Shown: positions 1 to 9,701, counted from the first letter of the stretch. The stretch: DNA of 64,000 nt from Beijerinckia sp. 28-YEA-48 (GCF_900104955.1 NZ_FNSI01000001.1:3630001-3694000), one strand, 5' to 3'. Made by a program: numbers and translations. Notes: generated by a model from the letters alone, not told the origin.

Positions 1-171
1 ACCCTGCGCATGCCAGACTCCTTGAAGCGCAGGATAGATGAAGCCGCAAAGGCCAGTAATCAATCGGTCAATGCATGGATCATCCGCTGCATAGAGAATT
101 GTGCAGGGCCCGCTAAGGCAGACCTCGCCATAGGCAGCATCTATGGTTTGTCCCCGAGGTCGCCGAAATGA
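1..171 (+). CDS. Arc-type ribbon-helix-helix DNA-binding protein (5' end outside window)
   Basis: The reading frame is open from base 1 to the TGA at 169-171; the true start lies upstream. The visible peptide begins TLRMPDSLKRRIDEAAK and continues SNQSVNAW, which fits the Arc/MetJ ribbon-helix-helix pattern: a beta strand with a basic residue, a helix, then the S-x-N-x-W turn into the second helix. Such proteins are small dimeric repressors common in phages and integrative elements. The stop overlaps the start of the next small gene (ATGA), so the two are probably translated together. The target operator is not visible. The family call is by pattern only. Confidence 0.7.
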   Translation, partial: TLRMPDSLKRRIDEAAKASNQSVNAWIIRCIENCAGPAKADLAIGSIYGLSPRSPK

Positions 172-335
172 CGGAGCCTCCAGATTTCGAATTCCATCTG
201 GGTAAAACGCGCTGTCTCAAAGGACGAGGCTGGCGCGGGCTCATCGCTCTCGGCCTCCTGCTGGTGGGCCTCGTAGCCTGTGTGCAAGGCGCCGCACCAA
301 TTGCTCGGCCAATCGGACGTCTAGTCGGTTTCTGA
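168..335 (+). CDS. small single-pass membrane peptide coupled to the Arc-type gene
   Basis: A 55-codon frame opens with the ATG that overlaps the stop of the Arc-type gene by four bases. The product begins MTEPPDFEFHLGK, has a basic stretch, and then one hydrophobic helix (LIALGLLLVGLVAC) with a short basic C-terminus. Overlap with the preceding gene and a coherent membrane-peptide composition are the reasons to accept it. I recognise no family. It may be an accessory product of a phage-like or integrated element. Alternatively it could be a chance frame, since it is short. Confidence 0.45.
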   Translation: MTEPPDFEFHLGKTRCLKGRGWRGLIALGLLLVGLVACVQGAAPIARPIGRLVGF

Positions 336-458
336 GCACCGCGATGAGCCCCAGGCCTTGCAGCCATTTCGAGTTTACGCACCCGAAGCAGTGCAACTTG
401 TGACAAGGCGACTCCCAGCGATTTAAACTCGCGAGCTATGTTCTTCGTCTTGTAGGAG

Positions 459-752
459 TTATATCTCAGGATAAATTTGCACGCATGACTCGGACCGAAC
501 GAATTTTGTTTGTTCCTCTTCGTGACATGTCATCACGATTAAATCGATGGGCCATGGTAGGTCCGACACATACGCGCGGACTTGTCGAGCTTCCGCAAGA
601 GTGTTGCACACTACAAGAATGTCGATATCTCCGGCGATCACAGGATCGGCTAAATAAGAACCGAAAAGATACCATCTAGCGCCAGGAAATGTTTCCGATG
701 TTTTCGCAGCGCACGCAACGATATCATCTAATGCGAGATCCTGGTGTTTCAT
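459..752 (-). CDS. minimal nucleotidyltransferase (Pol beta/MNT fold)
   Basis: This 97-residue protein carries the complete nucleotidyltransferase signature: GSY at 31-33, paired aspartates in DID at 42-44, and a third acidic strand residue at Asp70 (PIDLIV). The family transfers a nucleotide to protein, RNA or small molecules. Single-domain members of this size are usually the MNT half of HEPN/MNT modules or AMPylating antitoxins. Its ATG overlaps the stop of the gene upstream in the operon (ATGA), which implies coupling. No HEPN partner is obvious. It is far too short for a CBASS cyclase. It is the last gene of an HNH/unknown/NTase operon. Confidence 0.8.
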   Translation of the reverse strand: MKHQDLALDDIVACAAKTSETFPGARWYLFGSYLADPVIAGDIDILVVCNTLAEARQVRAYVSDLPWPIDLIVMTCHEEEQTKFVRSESCVQIYPEI

Positions 753-1396
753 TTATTTAGGCGAGCCAGAAACTCACCGGTTTTGAAGAATTCGATTCCG
801 TTAACTTGCGCAATACCCCAGGCTTCGTCTGTTGGACGATCTAACGGGCCGGTCAGCACAACGTCAAAGTCTCCATAACGCTCTATAGTGGCAAGAAGCT
901 TTTCTGCAGTGAGTTCGTATGACTCAATCACAGTAACTTTTAATGATGGCAAGCCTCGCCTGGCTACTTGATAAACTCTTTCGTTTATTGGATCAAAATC
1001 CGTGACTCTTTTGTGTGATCTCAGCAGCTTCTCTAGATATAAAATATCGCGAGGTACATACATTCCTAAAATTTCAGAGCTACCTATCTCAGCGTAGAAA
1101 GAAGACATGTCACCATAAGGGATATTTGCGACTTTTAAAAAGCCCGCCGCAGTTGGATGCCACTCACCGAGTCGAGGTATATTAACGACATAGTCTATTA
1201 GAAGATCGTTGCGCACAAACTGTTCAACATGTGACAACTCAACCAGCTTGCGCGAAACCACACCAGCGTTAAAGGGTTCAAACTGCCGGCGGACGGCATG
1301 AATGACTTGCTCGCTGATCACATCTACCGCTTCGATATTAGCGTGTCCGCGTAATTTTCCGGCCAACCATTCTGTAGATTGTTGCGGCGTAGGCAC
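749..1396 (-). CDS. unknown protein, middle gene of HNH/NTase operon
   Basis: This 215-residue protein matches no family I recognise. It starts with GTG, which overlaps the TAG stop of the HNH gene by one base, and ends in an ATGA overlap with the nucleotidyltransferase. It is therefore locked into one translational unit. It is soluble in appearance, with no signal peptide or membrane helix, an amphipathic N-terminal half, and mixed alpha/beta character toward the C-terminus (DFDVVLTGPLDRP near 180-192). The position between a nuclease and a nucleotidyltransferase suggests a regulator, antitoxin or substrate of one of them. That is inference from context only. Confidence 0.75.
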   Translation of the reverse strand: MPTPQQSTEWLAGKLRGHANIEAVDVISEQVIHAVRRQFEPFNAGVVSRKLVELSHVEQFVRNDLLIDYVVNIPRLGEWHPTAAGFLKVANIPYGDMSSFYAEIGSSEILGMYVPRDILYLEKLLRSHKRVTDFDPINERVYQVARRGLPSLKVTVIESYELTAEKLLATIERYGDFDVVLTGPLDRPTDEAWGIAQVNGIEFFKTGEFLARLNK

Positions 1397-2100
1397 TACC
1401 TTTCTCCAACTAAAATTGTTGCCATATCGTCTGGAAAGCGGCGTTGACCGCCAGTAATTGTATCAGTTAAGTGGCGTGCTTCTAGGTCCTCCGTATGCAG
1501 ACGAAATTGTTCTAGGATTTGGCACTCATCCTCCGACAACAAGTCGCGGTTAGCATCAAGAATTGCTAGTGCTTTGCGATTGTTCGGGATGATATTCGTC
1601 CTCATTCGAACCAACCATTTAGACGCCAACTCAAGATCAGCAAGCCCTCCAATAGCTTTGTGCGGGCCACAATCTTCGAATATCGCGTGGTTTTCGGCGA
1701 GCAATGGCGTTATGAAAGCTCGCGCTTCTTGTCTAGACGCGCATCTGACCACACCAAAAATAGCTTTCAGCTTTTCGGTGTGCTCATATTTCCATTGTAC
1801 AATTAATGCATCGGGAAAGTCGGCGGGCGCCTGATCGATCATCGTATGACACGCGGTACAAAGCATGACTAGATTCTCAAAAGCGCCTTTCTCCGCCGCC
1901 GACTTTGACGCATCTGCGCGCGGCCCTCGATTTGCCGCTGCGATGATATGAGCCATTTCGGCAATATGGACGGTTTTTGAGCCCGTATCTCTGAATAACT
2001 CAGTGGTGCACCCAGGATTTTGGCAATAGCCACCTGACGCTGCCCAAAGCCGTTTTTTGGTGATGTCGTTTGGCGACGCCTGCCCCCTAGAACATCGCAT
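1396..2100 (-). CDS. HNH endonuclease with uncharacterised C-terminal domain
   Basis: The first 100 residues of this 234-residue protein form an HNH nuclease. Zinc-binding cysteines lie at 26 and 31 and again at 81 and 84. The catalytic core is AHI at 50-52, then Asn76, then CTACH at 81-85 followed by ID. The arrangement is that of the HNH domains often found in defence and restriction loci, which cut double-stranded DNA with a metal ion. Residues from about 120 on are helical and unrecognised. The ATG at 2100 follows two in-frame stops and an AAAAGG ribosome site, so the start is well fixed. It leads the three-gene operon. The locus is AT-richer than the core genes beside it, which suggests acquisition. 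Confidence 0.85.
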   Translation of the reverse strand: MRCSRGQASPNDITKKRLWAASGGYCQNPGCTTELFRDTGSKTVHIAEMAHIIAAANRGPRADASKSAAEKGAFENLVMLCTACHTMIDQAPADFPDALIVQWKYEHTEKLKAIFGVVRCASRQEARAFITPLLAENHAIFEDCGPHKAIGGLADLELASKWLVRMRTNIIPNNRKALAILDANRDLLSEDECQILEQFRLHTEDLEARHLTDTITGGQRRFPDDMATILVGER

Positions 2101-2264
2101 CTACTAGACCGCCTTTTAGACAAAGTTATTTTATGAAGAAGTTATTGCAACTCGATGCCCTTGGAAAGGCGGCCCTAGTATTTGTGATCACAAGCGCGAT
2201 CACAGCAGCAAATCATCCAATGATGACCAGCTATATAATGATGTTATTCGGTCAGCAGTCCCCG

Positions 2265-3692
2265 TTAAAGCACTTTCCCTGGATTCAAAATCCCCTTCGG
2301 GTCCAGCGCCTTCTTCAATGTGCGCATCACTTCCAGCGCCACCGGGTCCTTCACCGTCGGCAAGAGATCCCGCTTCAGGGTGCCGATGCCGTGTTCAGCC
2401 GAGATCGAGCCATTCAGCCGCGTGACGATGCCGTGCACCACGGCGTTCATCTCATACCAGCGATCGAGATAGGCTTGTTTGTCCATGCCGACCGGCTGCG
2501 TCACATTGTAATGAATGTTGCCGTCGCCGAGATGGCCGAAGGGCACCGGGCGGGCGCCGGGTAGGAAGGCTTCGACGGCGGGGCCGGCCTCGTCGAGGAA
2601 TTGCGGCACTTTCGCCACCGGCACGGAGACATCGTGCTTGATCGAGCCGCCTTCAAACTTCTGCAGTTCCGAGAGCAGCTCGCGCAGTTTCCAGAAATCG
2701 GCGCGTTGATCGAGCGACGTGGCGACCACCGCGTCTTCGATGAGCTCTTGCTCCATGCCCTGTTCGAGCACGTTCATCAGCGCGCCTTCGCCGCCCTCGA
2801 TCTGGGAGCCGAGTTCGATCAGCACATACCAATTGTGTTTGCCGGCCAGCGGATCGCGCGTGCCTTCGCCGTGATTGACGACGATGTCGAGGCAGAAGCG
2901 CGACATCAACTCGAACGTCTTGACGTCGGCACCGGCGAGCGACTGGGCGAGATTGAGCAATTTAAGCGCCTCGTGCGGTGAGTTCAGCCCGACGAAGGCC
3001 GTGTGCATCTCGCGCGGACGCGGATAAAGTTTGACGACGGCGGCGGTGATGATGCCGAGCGTGCCTTCCGATCCCATGAACAGATGTTTGAGGTCGTAGC
3101 CGGTGTTGTCCTTCTTCAGCTTCGACAGGTTCGACAACACACGACCATCGGCGAGCACGACTTCAAGACCGGTGACGAGATCGCGCGCATTGCCATAGGC
3201 CAGCACCGCCGTGCCGCCGGCGTTGGTGGAAAGATTGCCGCCGATGGTGCAGGAGCCTTCCGCCGCCAGGGACAGGGGAAACAATGCGCCGGCCTTCTCG
3301 GCCGCCTCCTGCACGGCGAGCAGGGTGAGCCCGGCCTCGACCGTCATGGTCATCGAGGCCGGATCGGTCTCGCGCACCTTGTCCATGCGCTTCAACGACA
3401 GGACGATTTCGTCGCTGCGGCCATCCTGGCCTGGAATCTGGCCACCGACGAGGCCGGTATTACCGCCCTGGGGCACCACCGGCGTGTTGGTCTCGGTGCA
3501 GAGTTTCATGATCGCCGCCACCTCGGCGGTCGAGCCCGGCCGCACGACGCAGCGCGCTTTGCCATGAAACAGCTCGCGTGGTTCGGCCAGATAGGCCGCC
3601 ATGTCGCCCGCCTCGCGCAGGACGTTGCGCTCACCGACAATGGCAGCCAGGCGGGAGAAGAGCGTGTCGGCGGCAACGTCGAGGGCGGTCAT
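2265..3692 (-). CDS. FAD-binding 2-hydroxyacid dehydrogenase, GlcD/D2HGDH/D-lactate dehydrogenase family
   Basis: This 475-residue protein has an N-terminal FAD-binding PCMH domain with the PQGGNTGLVGG loop at 74-84 and a second conserved glycine stretch (GGNLSTNAGG). The C-terminal cap ends in SAEHGIGTLKRD, with the family's conserved histidine and glycines. The family oxidises D-lactate, glycolate, D-2-hydroxyglutarate or related acids and passes electrons to quinone or an electron-transfer flavoprotein. The length fits. No glcE or glcF genes are adjacent, so a single-subunit enzyme of the D2HGDH or Dld type is more likely than glycolate oxidase. The substrate cannot be read from sequence. 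It marks the return to core GC content after the accessory stretch. Confidence 0.88.
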   Translation of the reverse strand: MTALDVAADTLFSRLAAIVGERNVLREAGDMAAYLAEPRELFHGKARCVVRPGSTAEVAAIMKLCTETNTPVVPQGGNTGLVGGQIPGQDGRSDEIVLSLKRMDKVRETDPASMTMTVEAGLTLLAVQEAAEKAGALFPLSLAAEGSCTIGGNLSTNAGGTAVLAYGNARDLVTGLEVVLADGRVLSNLSKLKKDNTGYDLKHLFMGSEGTLGIITAAVVKLYPRPREMHTAFVGLNSPHEALKLLNLAQSLAGADVKTFELMSRFCLDIVVNHGEGTRDPLAGKHNWYVLIELGSQIEGGEGALMNVLEQGMEQELIEDAVVATSLDQRADFWKLRELLSELQKFEGGSIKHDVSVPVAKVPQFLDEAGPAVEAFLPGARPVPFGHLGDGNIHYNVTQPVGMDKQAYLDRWYEMNAVVHGIVTRLNGSISAEHGIGTLKRDLLPTVKDPVALEVMRTLKKALDPKGILNPGKVL

Positions 3693-3879
3693 GGGATTCG
3701 ATCCTTAAGCCGGGCGGTCTGCCGGCGAGCCCGCCTTTTCTCACTCCGCCGTCCTTGCCGCAATATGGCGACAGTGACAGACCCTGCGCATTCGCCCGCG
3801 CTTTGCGTATTGACGCGGGGGCCCCCGCGTGGTGTTTCGCGCGCTCATCTGGCCCAACAGCCACATTTTCCCGGATTTC

Positions 3880-4836
3880 ATGACCGTCGCCGCCAAAACG
3901 TTCCAGATTGCCCATGACCCGCAGGTGCCGCCCGCCGGGCTGCAGGGGGCGGTCTATGCCCTGGGCAATTTCGATGGCGTCCATCGCGGCCATAAAGCGG
4001 TGATCGGCGAGGCCATGGCGCTCGCCCGGCAGCTCGGCAAACCCTGCGCGGTTTTGACGTTTGAGCCGCATCCGGCCGATTTCCTCGCCGGCAAACGGGT
4101 GGTGGAGCGGATCACCCCGCCGCAAGCCCAGGCCCGCGCCCTGGAACGGCTCGGCATCGATGGCGTCGTCGTCCTCAATTTCAACGCCGACATCGCCAAA
4201 CTCGATGCGGAAACCTTTGTCGCCGACATCCTGATCAAGCGGCTCGGCGCCACCGGCATTGTTGCCGGCTATGACTATCATTTCGGCAAGGGCCGCCAGG
4301 GCACGCCCGAGGCGCTGAAGACCATTGGCGAAAACCATGGCCTCTCCGTTCATATCGTCGCGAAAGTGGCGGCGGATGCCAATGGTTCGCTCGACGCGGT
4401 GCATTCCAGCGCCGTGCGCAAGGCGCTGGCTGAGGGCGAGATGACGCTCGCCGGCCGGCTGCTCGGCCATGATTTCTTCGTCGTCGGCGAGGTCATCCAT
4501 GGCCAGGCGCTCGGCCGGACGCTAGGTTTTCCGACCGCCAATCTCGAACTCGATCCCTCGATGCATGTGGCGCAGGGCATTTACGCGGTGCGTTTCACGG
4601 TGGATGGGCGCACCTATAATGGTGTCGCCAGCTATGGCCGGCGGCCGACGCTCGACAATGGCGCGCCGCTGCTGGAAGTCTTCGTGTTCGATTTCTCCGG
4701 CGATCTCTATGGCAAGACGGTCGAGGTCACCTTCGTCGCCTGGCTGCGGCCGGAGCTGAAATTCGACGGGCTCGACCCGTTGATGGTGCAGATGCGGGAC
4801 GACGAGGCCAAGGCGCGGGCGATTCTGCAGCGCTAA
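3880..4836 (+). CDS. ribF: bifunctional riboflavin kinase/FMN adenylyltransferase
   Basis: RibF converts riboflavin to FMN and then FAD. The N-terminal adenylyltransferase domain shows LGNFDGVHRGH, and the C-terminal kinase domain shows GRTLGFPTANL and the ASYGRRPT strand. Starting at the ATG at 3880 (MTVAAKTF) gives 318 residues, the usual family length. An upstream start at 3829 would add 17 unrelated residues and is not preferred. It lies divergent to the FAD-dependent dehydrogenase and upstream of ileS, an arrangement common in alphaproteobacteria. Confidence 0.95.
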   Translation: MTVAAKTFQIAHDPQVPPAGLQGAVYALGNFDGVHRGHKAVIGEAMALARQLGKPCAVLTFEPHPADFLAGKRVVERITPPQAQARALERLGIDGVVVLNFNADIAKLDAETFVADILIKRLGATGIVAGYDYHFGKGRQGTPEALKTIGENHGLSVHIVAKVAADANGSLDAVHSSAVRKALAEGEMTLAGRLLGHDFFVVGEVIHGQALGRTLGFPTANLELDPSMHVAQGIYAVRFTVDGRTYNGVASYGRRPTLDNGAPLLEVFVFDFSGDLYGKTVEVTFVAWLRPELKFDGLDPLMVQMRDDEAKARAILQR

Positions 4837-5208
4837 GCAACTGAATTCTAGGCATCATCTCCGACAGCCGCGCAGCGGCTGAGCGAGGAAGCCAGGGGCA
4901 AGTGGTCGAGAACTGGTCGAGACTGGCGACGCGCGGTCATCCTGCAATGTTTGACCGCTGGCCCTGGTACCCGGATCACGCTTCGCGTGTCGGCGATGAC
5001 ACGGAGTTCCTTGCGTCGCCGGGAAGCGATGCTAAAACGCCTGCCATGTGTTTCCATAAGCGTTTCCACTGCTTCATATCGCGAATTACCGGCCCGGCAC
5101 GCCGCTGAGCGGGCCGGGCATGAGCGCCGGATATCCGGCCGCTTTCCTCTCATTTGCCTTCGATTTCACGCGCCCCAGGGCGCCGCCGCCTGAATTGGCT
5201 CTGAAACC
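4837..5208. other. intergenic region between ribF and ileS
   Basis: These 372 bases hold no convincing gene. They contain one imperfect copy of the window's palindromic repeat (4962-5002) and several short GC-rich inverted repeats. The ileS promoter is presumably here, but no sigma-70 consensus stands out. I see no T-box leader. Confidence 0.5.
4962..5002. repeat. single degenerate copy of the palindromic intergenic repeat
   Basis: The stretch from CCCTGG to GATGACAC matches the repeat found as inverted pairs elsewhere in the window (12630-12774, 24962-25108, 25153-25605, 30271-30421, 51917-52064). It has a few mismatches (TACCCGG for TTCCCGG, CGGCGA for CGGGA). No convincing partner copy is present here, so it may be a decayed half-element. 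Confidence 0.7.
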
Positions 5209-8200
5209 ATGAACGATACGTCCGAAAAAGGCCCCGACTACTCTAAAACCCTGTTCCTGCCGCAGACGGATTTTCCGATGCGCGCCGGCCTGCCGCAGAA
5301 GGAACCGGAACTCCTCGCCCGCTGGGCGAAGATCGACCTCTACCGCAAGCTGCGCGAGGCCGGCCGCGGGCGGCCGAAATTCGTGCTGCACGACGGCCCT
5401 CCCTACGCCAACGGCAACATCCATATCGGCCACGCGCTCAACAAAATCCTCAAGGACATGGTGACGCGCAGCCAGCAGATGCTCGGCAAGGACTCCAATT
5501 ACGTGCCGGGCTGGGACTGCCACGGCCTGCCGATCGAATGGAAGATCGAGGAAGACAACTATCGCGCCAAGGGCAAGCAGAAGCCTGATTGGTCGGATCC
5601 GGCGGCGATGATCGCCTTCCGCAAGGAATGCCGCGCCTATGCCGAGCGTTGGCTGTCGATCCAGCGCGATGAATTCAAGCGCCTCGGCGTCGAGGGCGAC
5701 TGGGACCATCCCTATTCGACCATGAGCTTCCCGGCCGAAGCGCAGATCGCCCGCGAGATCATGAAATTCGCCGCCAACGGCCTGCTCTATCGCGGCTCCA
5801 AACCGGTGATGTGGAGCGTCGTCGAACAGACGGCGCTGGCGGAAGCGGAAATCGAATACGAGGACTATACGTCCGACACGGTCTATGTGGCGTTTCCGGT
5901 CAAGCATCTCGCCAAGGGTGTCGGCGAAGCGGCCAAGCGGGCGATGCGCGATTCCGGCGAGAGCGATGAAGACATCGCCGGCGTCGATGCGATCACCGAG
6001 GAATTGCAGGCCGCCAAGGTCGTCATCTGGACGACGACGCCCTGGACCTTGCCGGGCAACCGCGCCATCGCCTTCTCGCGCAAGATCGAATACGGCCTCT
6101 ACCGCGTGGTCGAAGCGCCAGACGACAATTGGGCCAAGACCGGCGACAGCTATGTGCTTGCCGATCGACTGGCTTCGGCCGTCTTCCAATCGGCGCGCGT
6201 GGAGAAATTCGAACGCGTGCGCGACGTCGATCCGGCCGACATCGCGTCTTGCAGCCATGCGCTGGCCAATCTTCCCGGCTACGGCTTCGATGTGCCGCTG
6301 CTGGAAGGCGATCACGTCACCGACGACACCGGCACGGGCTTCGTTCACACGGCCCCTGGCCATGGCCGCGAGGACTTTGATCTGTGGACCTCGAGCGGGC
6401 GCCAGCTCGCCGAGCGCGGCATCGACACGCGCATCCCCTACACGGTCGGCCCCGACGGCTTCTACACCAAGGAAGCGCCGGGCTTCGCCGGCAAGCGCGT
6501 CATCGACGACAAGGGCAAGAAGGGCGACGCCAATGACGCGGTGATCGCGGCGCTCCTGGCCGCCGGCCATCTTGTGGCGCGTGGCAAGCTGAAGCATCAA
6601 TATCCGCATTCCTGGCGCTCGAAGAAGCCGGTGATCTTCCGCAATACGCCGCAATGGTTCATCGCCATGGACAAGCCCTTTGCGAGCACAGAGCCGAGCA
6701 ATGGCGCGACTTTGCGCGACATCGCTCTGCAAGCGATCCAAGAGACGCGCTGGGTGCCGGCGGCGGGCGAGAACCGCATCAATGGCATGATCGCCAACCG
6801 GCCCGATTGGGTGGTGTCGCGACAGCGCGCCTGGGGCGTGCCGATCGCCGTCTTCGTCAAGAAGGGCACGCACGAGCCGCTCGTCGACGAGAAGGTGAAC
6901 AAACGCATCGCCGATGCTTTCGAGAAAGAAGGCGCCGATGCGTGGTTCGCCGTCGACGCCAAGGCGCGCTTCCTCGGCAGCGATTATGACGCCAACGACT
7001 ACGACAAGATCGACGACGTGCTCGATGTCTGGTTCGATTCCGGTTCGACCCATGCCTTCACTTTGGAAGACCCGGTGCATTTCCCCGGCCTCGCCGGCAT
7101 CAAGCGCGTGCGCGACGGCGGCCCCGACGAGGTGATGTATCTGGAAGGCTCGGACCAGCATCGCGGCTGGTTCCACTCGTCGCTGCTCGAGAGCTGCGGC
7201 ACGCGTGGACATGCGCCCTATGACGTGGTGCTGACGCACGGCTTCGTGCTCGACGAGAACGGCCGCAAGATGTCGAAGTCGCTCGGCAATGTGGTGGCGC
7301 CGCAGACGGTGATCAAGGATTCGGGCGCCGACATCCTGCGCCTGTGGGTGGCGGCTTCCGACTATTCGGACGATCTGCGCATCGGCAAGAATATCCTGAC
7401 CACCTTCGTCGAGACCTATCGCAAGCTGCGCAACACCATCCGCTGGATGCTGGGCTCGCTGGCGCCGTTCAGCGAGGCGGACCGGATCAAGCCGGCGGAT
7501 ATGCCCGAGCTTGAACGGCTGATGCTGCATCGCCTCGCCGAACTCGATGGCGAAGTGCGCGACGCTTACGAGAAGTTCGACTACAAGAAGGTGATCGCGG
7601 CGCTGTCAGCCTTCATGACCAGCGATCTCTCGGCCTTCTATTTCGACATTCGCAAGGACGCGCTCTATTGCGATCCGCTGTCGAGCCGCACCCGCAAGGC
7701 GGCGCTGACGGCGATCGATGAGATCTTCAAGCGGGTCACCATCTGGCTGGCGCCGATCCTGGCCTTCACCTGCGAGGAAACCTGGCTGGCGCGCTATCCC
7801 TCCGAGGACGGCTCGGTGCATCTGCAGACCTTCCCGGAAACCCCGGCGGCCTGGCGCGACGAGGCCCTGGCACAGAAATGGCGCACCATCCGCGCCGTGC
7901 GCCGGGTCGTCACCGGCGCACTCGAAATCGAGCGGGCGCAGAAGCGAATCGGTTCGTCGCTGGAAGCCTGTCCGGTGGTCTACATCGCCGATCAGGCGGT
8001 CTATGACGCGGTGATGAGCGTCGATTTCGCCGAAGTCTGCATCACCTCCGGCATTGTGGTGAAGCAGGGCGAAGGACCGGACGAGGCCTTCCGCGCCGAC
8101 GACGCGGGCATCGCCGTGACCTCAGGCCCGGCCTCCGGCATCAAATGCGCCCGCTCGTGGAAATATTTCGACCCGGCGACCGCTGCGGCCGATTATCCCG

Positions 8201-8280
8201 GCGTGACGCCGCGCGACGCCCAGGCGCTGCGCGAATTGAAGGCCGCCGGGCGCTTGCCGGGGCCGGGGAACGCGGCGTGA
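5209..8280 (+). CDS. ileS: isoleucyl-tRNA synthetase
   Basis: IleS charges tRNA-Ile with isoleucine. The class I signatures are present: HIGH at residues 72-75 (within [11 protein letters not shown]) and KMSKS at 687-691. The large CP1 editing domain lies between them ([12 protein letters not shown] near 270). The 1023-residue length is above the 938 of the E. coli enzyme and is typical of alphaproteobacterial enzymes. The C-terminus retains only one cysteine (KCARSWKY), so the zinc-binding module seen in E. coli is not intact. The stop overlaps the GTG start of lspA by four bases. Confidence 0.97.
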   Translation: MNDTSEKGPDYSKTLFLPQTDFPMRAGLPQKEPELLARWAKIDLYRKLREAGRGRPKFVLHDGPPYANGNIHIGHALNKILKDMVTRSQQMLGKDSNYVPGWDCHGLPIEWKIEEDNYRAKGKQKPDWSDPAAMIAFRKECRAYAERWLSIQRDEFKRLGVEGDWDHPYSTMSFPAEAQIAREIMKFAANGLLYRGSKPVMWSVVEQTALAEAEIEYEDYTSDTVYVAFPVKHLAKGVGEAAKRAMRDSGESDEDIAGVDAITEELQAAKVVIWTTTPWTLPGNRAIAFSRKIEYGLYRVVEAPDDNWAKTGDSYVLADRLASAVFQSARVEKFERVRDVDPADIASCSHALANLPGYGFDVPLLEGDHVTDDTGTGFVHTAPGHGREDFDLWTSSGRQLAERGIDTRIPYTVGPDGFYTKEAPGFAGKRVIDDKGKKGDANDAVIAALLAAGHLVARGKLKHQYPHSWRSKKPVIFRNTPQWFIAMDKPFASTEPSNGATLRDIALQAIQETRWVPAAGENRINGMIANRPDWVVSRQRAWGVPIAVFVKKGTHEPLVDEKVNKRIADAFEKEGADAWFAVDAKARFLGSDYDANDYDKIDDVLDVWFDSGSTHAFTLEDPVHFPGLAGIKRVRDGGPDEVMYLEGSDQHRGWFHSSLLESCGTRGHAPYDVVLTHGFVLDENGRKMSKSLGNVVAPQTVIKDSGADILRLWVAASDYSDDLRIGKNILTTFVETYRKLRNTIRWMLGSLAPFSEADRIKPADMPELERLMLHRLAELDGEVRDAYEKFDYKKVIAALSAFMTSDLSAFYFDIRKDALYCDPLSSRTRKAALTAIDEIFKRVTIWLAPILAFTCEETWLARYPSEDGSVHLQTFPETPAAWRDEALAQKWRTIRAVRRVVTGALEIERAQKRIGSSLEACPVVYIADQAVYDAVMSVDFAEVCITSGIVVKQGEGPDEAFRADDAGIAVTSGPASGIKCARSWKYFDPATAAADYPGVTPRDAQALRELKAAGRLPGPGNAA

Positions 8281-8780
8281 CGCCGCGTTTCATCGGACTG
8301 ATCGCCATCTTCGTGGCTCTGGTCATCGACCAGGGCCACAAGCACTGGATGATCTATTCCTACGATATCAATGCCTTGCAGCCGGTGCCCGTGGGCCCTT
8401 GGCTGGATCTCGTGCTGGTCTGGAACAAGGGCATTTCCTATTCCTGGCTGCAGGTGCATCCGCTGATTCTCTTGGCGCTGATGGCCACCGCGGTTTTGTT
8501 TCTCGCCATCTGGATGTGGCGGGCGGGAAGCTGGATGACCTGCCTCGGCCTCGGCCTGATCATCGGCGGGGCGCTGGGCAATGCCTATGACCGCTGGCAA
8601 TATGGCGCAGTCGCGGACTTCTTTTATTTCCATATAGATACAGAGCGTTATGGACGCCTGTCGTGGTATGTTTTCAACCTTGCGGACGTCGCCATCGTTG
8701 CCGGTGTGGCGCTTTTGCTGTATGAAACCCTCTTTGCAGGAGAGAGCCGGCAAGACCGCGCGGATGGCGCGACCGGCTGA
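8277..8780 (+). CDS. lspA: lipoprotein signal peptidase II
   Basis: LspA cleaves the signal peptide of diacylglyceryl-prolipoproteins in the inner membrane. The frame starts at a GTG overlapping the ileS stop (GTGA) and gives 167 residues with four membrane helices. The two catalytic aspartates sit in the family motifs [15 protein letters not shown] and FNLADVAI. The longer open frame upstream lies inside ileS and is not used. Coupling to ileS is a widespread arrangement. Confidence 0.93.
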   Translation: MTPRFIGLIAIFVALVIDQGHKHWMIYSYDINALQPVPVGPWLDLVLVWNKGISYSWLQVHPLILLALMATAVLFLAIWMWRAGSWMTCLGLGLIIGGALGNAYDRWQYGAVADFFYFHIDTERYGRLSWYVFNLADVAIVAGVALLLYETLFAGESRQDRADGATG

Positions 8781-8851
8781 TCGGAGCTGGTGCGCCACCA
8801 AATCGCCCTCAATGGCGGGCAGGTACGTTGGCTCCATTTGCGCGAGTGAGG

Positions 8852-9592
8852 ATGAGTATGACCCTTCGCATGCCGGCCATTGGCCGCACGATCACGCTGG
8901 CGGCTGCCGCCGCCTTGACCGGAGGCTTTCTGGCGGTGACGCCAGCGAGCGCACTCGACGACGGCGACCAGGGTTTTTTTGAGACATTGAAAGGCCTCGC
9001 CGGTTCTGCGATCGGTTTCGGCCTCGGCTCGAGCGACGAGGACGAGAAGCCGCGCATTCAATATCGCGAGCGCCCGCCCTTGGTCCTGCCGCGCGATAAG
9101 GCCGCTTTGCCCGCGCCCGCAGCCAGCGCTGCCGCGCGCAATCCCAACTGGCCGCAGGATTTTGACGAAACCCGCCGCCAGAGGGCCAATGCCGCCAAAA
9201 ATCGCAATCGGGAAACCGATTCGATGGGCACCAACCGCATGAGCAACGAGGAGCTGTCGCGTGGCCGCACCGCCGGCACATCGGCCCGTGACGTGCGTGA
9301 CGAGCAATGCGGCGCTGGCGGCACCAATAGCTACGGCGAAATCTGCAACCAGGCCCGCTACTGGTCGGTGATGAAGAACACGCGCAAGGTCGACGATTCG
9401 AAAATCGAATTGCAGGCTGGCGCCGAGCCGAACCGCAAGGCCCTGACCGATCCGCCGACGGGCCTGCGCCGCGCCACCAACACGGTCAAGGCCACAACCG
9501 AAGCACCGCGCGAGGAAGTGCCGCTTCTGGATGCCGCCGGCCAGGCCCGCGAGGAAGCCCGCATTCGCCGCGAGCGCGCCGAGAACAATTAA
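8852..9592 (+). CDS. conserved exported protein between lspA and M16 peptidases
   Basis: The product is 246 residues from the ATG at 8852 (MSMTLRMP), preceded by GTGAGG. An N-terminal signal peptide ends near TPASALDD. The mature part is charged and low in hydrophobicity, with a strand-like ERPPLVLPRD segment and a QDFDETRRQRA stretch. These recall the small periplasmic proteins of the DUF3035/BamF type that alphaproteobacteria carry beside lspA and M16 peptidases. I cannot confirm that family from sequence alone. A strong terminator follows at 9618-9654. Confidence 0.75.
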   Translation: MSMTLRMPAIGRTITLAAAAALTGGFLAVTPASALDDGDQGFFETLKGLAGSAIGFGLGSSDEDEKPRIQYRERPPLVLPRDKAALPAPAASAAARNPNWPQDFDETRRQRANAAKNRNRETDSMGTNRMSNEELSRGRTAGTSARDVRDEQCGAGGTNSYGEICNQARYWSVMKNTRKVDDSKIELQAGAEPNRKALTDPPTGLRRATNTVKATTEAPREEVPLLDAAGQAREEARIRRERAENN

Positions 9593-9617
9593 TTCTTTTC
9601 GATTTTCAGGATCCCCG

Positions 9618-9654
9618 GCAAATGGCGTTTCGCAAGAAGCGCCATTTGCTTTTT
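9618..9654 (+). terminator. rho-independent terminator after the ileS-lspA operon
   Basis: The inverted arms GCAAATGGCG and CGCCATTTGC enclose a 12-base loop and are followed by a short T run (CTTTTTG). It lies 26 bases past the stop of the exported protein and closes the ileS-lspA-exported protein unit. Confidence 0.8.
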
Positions 9655-9701
9655 GACTTGATCAAACGCCGCAAAGACGCGTCAAATCCAAGCTGCTGTC
9701 A

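Noticed and set aside
459..2100. CBASS anti-phage system
   Set aside because: The nucleotidyltransferase has 97 residues and lacks the cyclase regions, and the HNH protein has no recognisable SAVED domain.
2133..2564. Plus-strand frame beginning MKKLLQLDALGKAALVF
   Set aside because: The first part looks like a membrane peptide, but it lacks a ribosome site and runs antisense into the FAD-dehydrogenase gene.
5086..7530. Long antisense frame opposite ileS
   Set aside because: An 814-codon open frame arises from the codon bias of ileS. It has a His/Arg-rich composition, no domain and no ribosome site.
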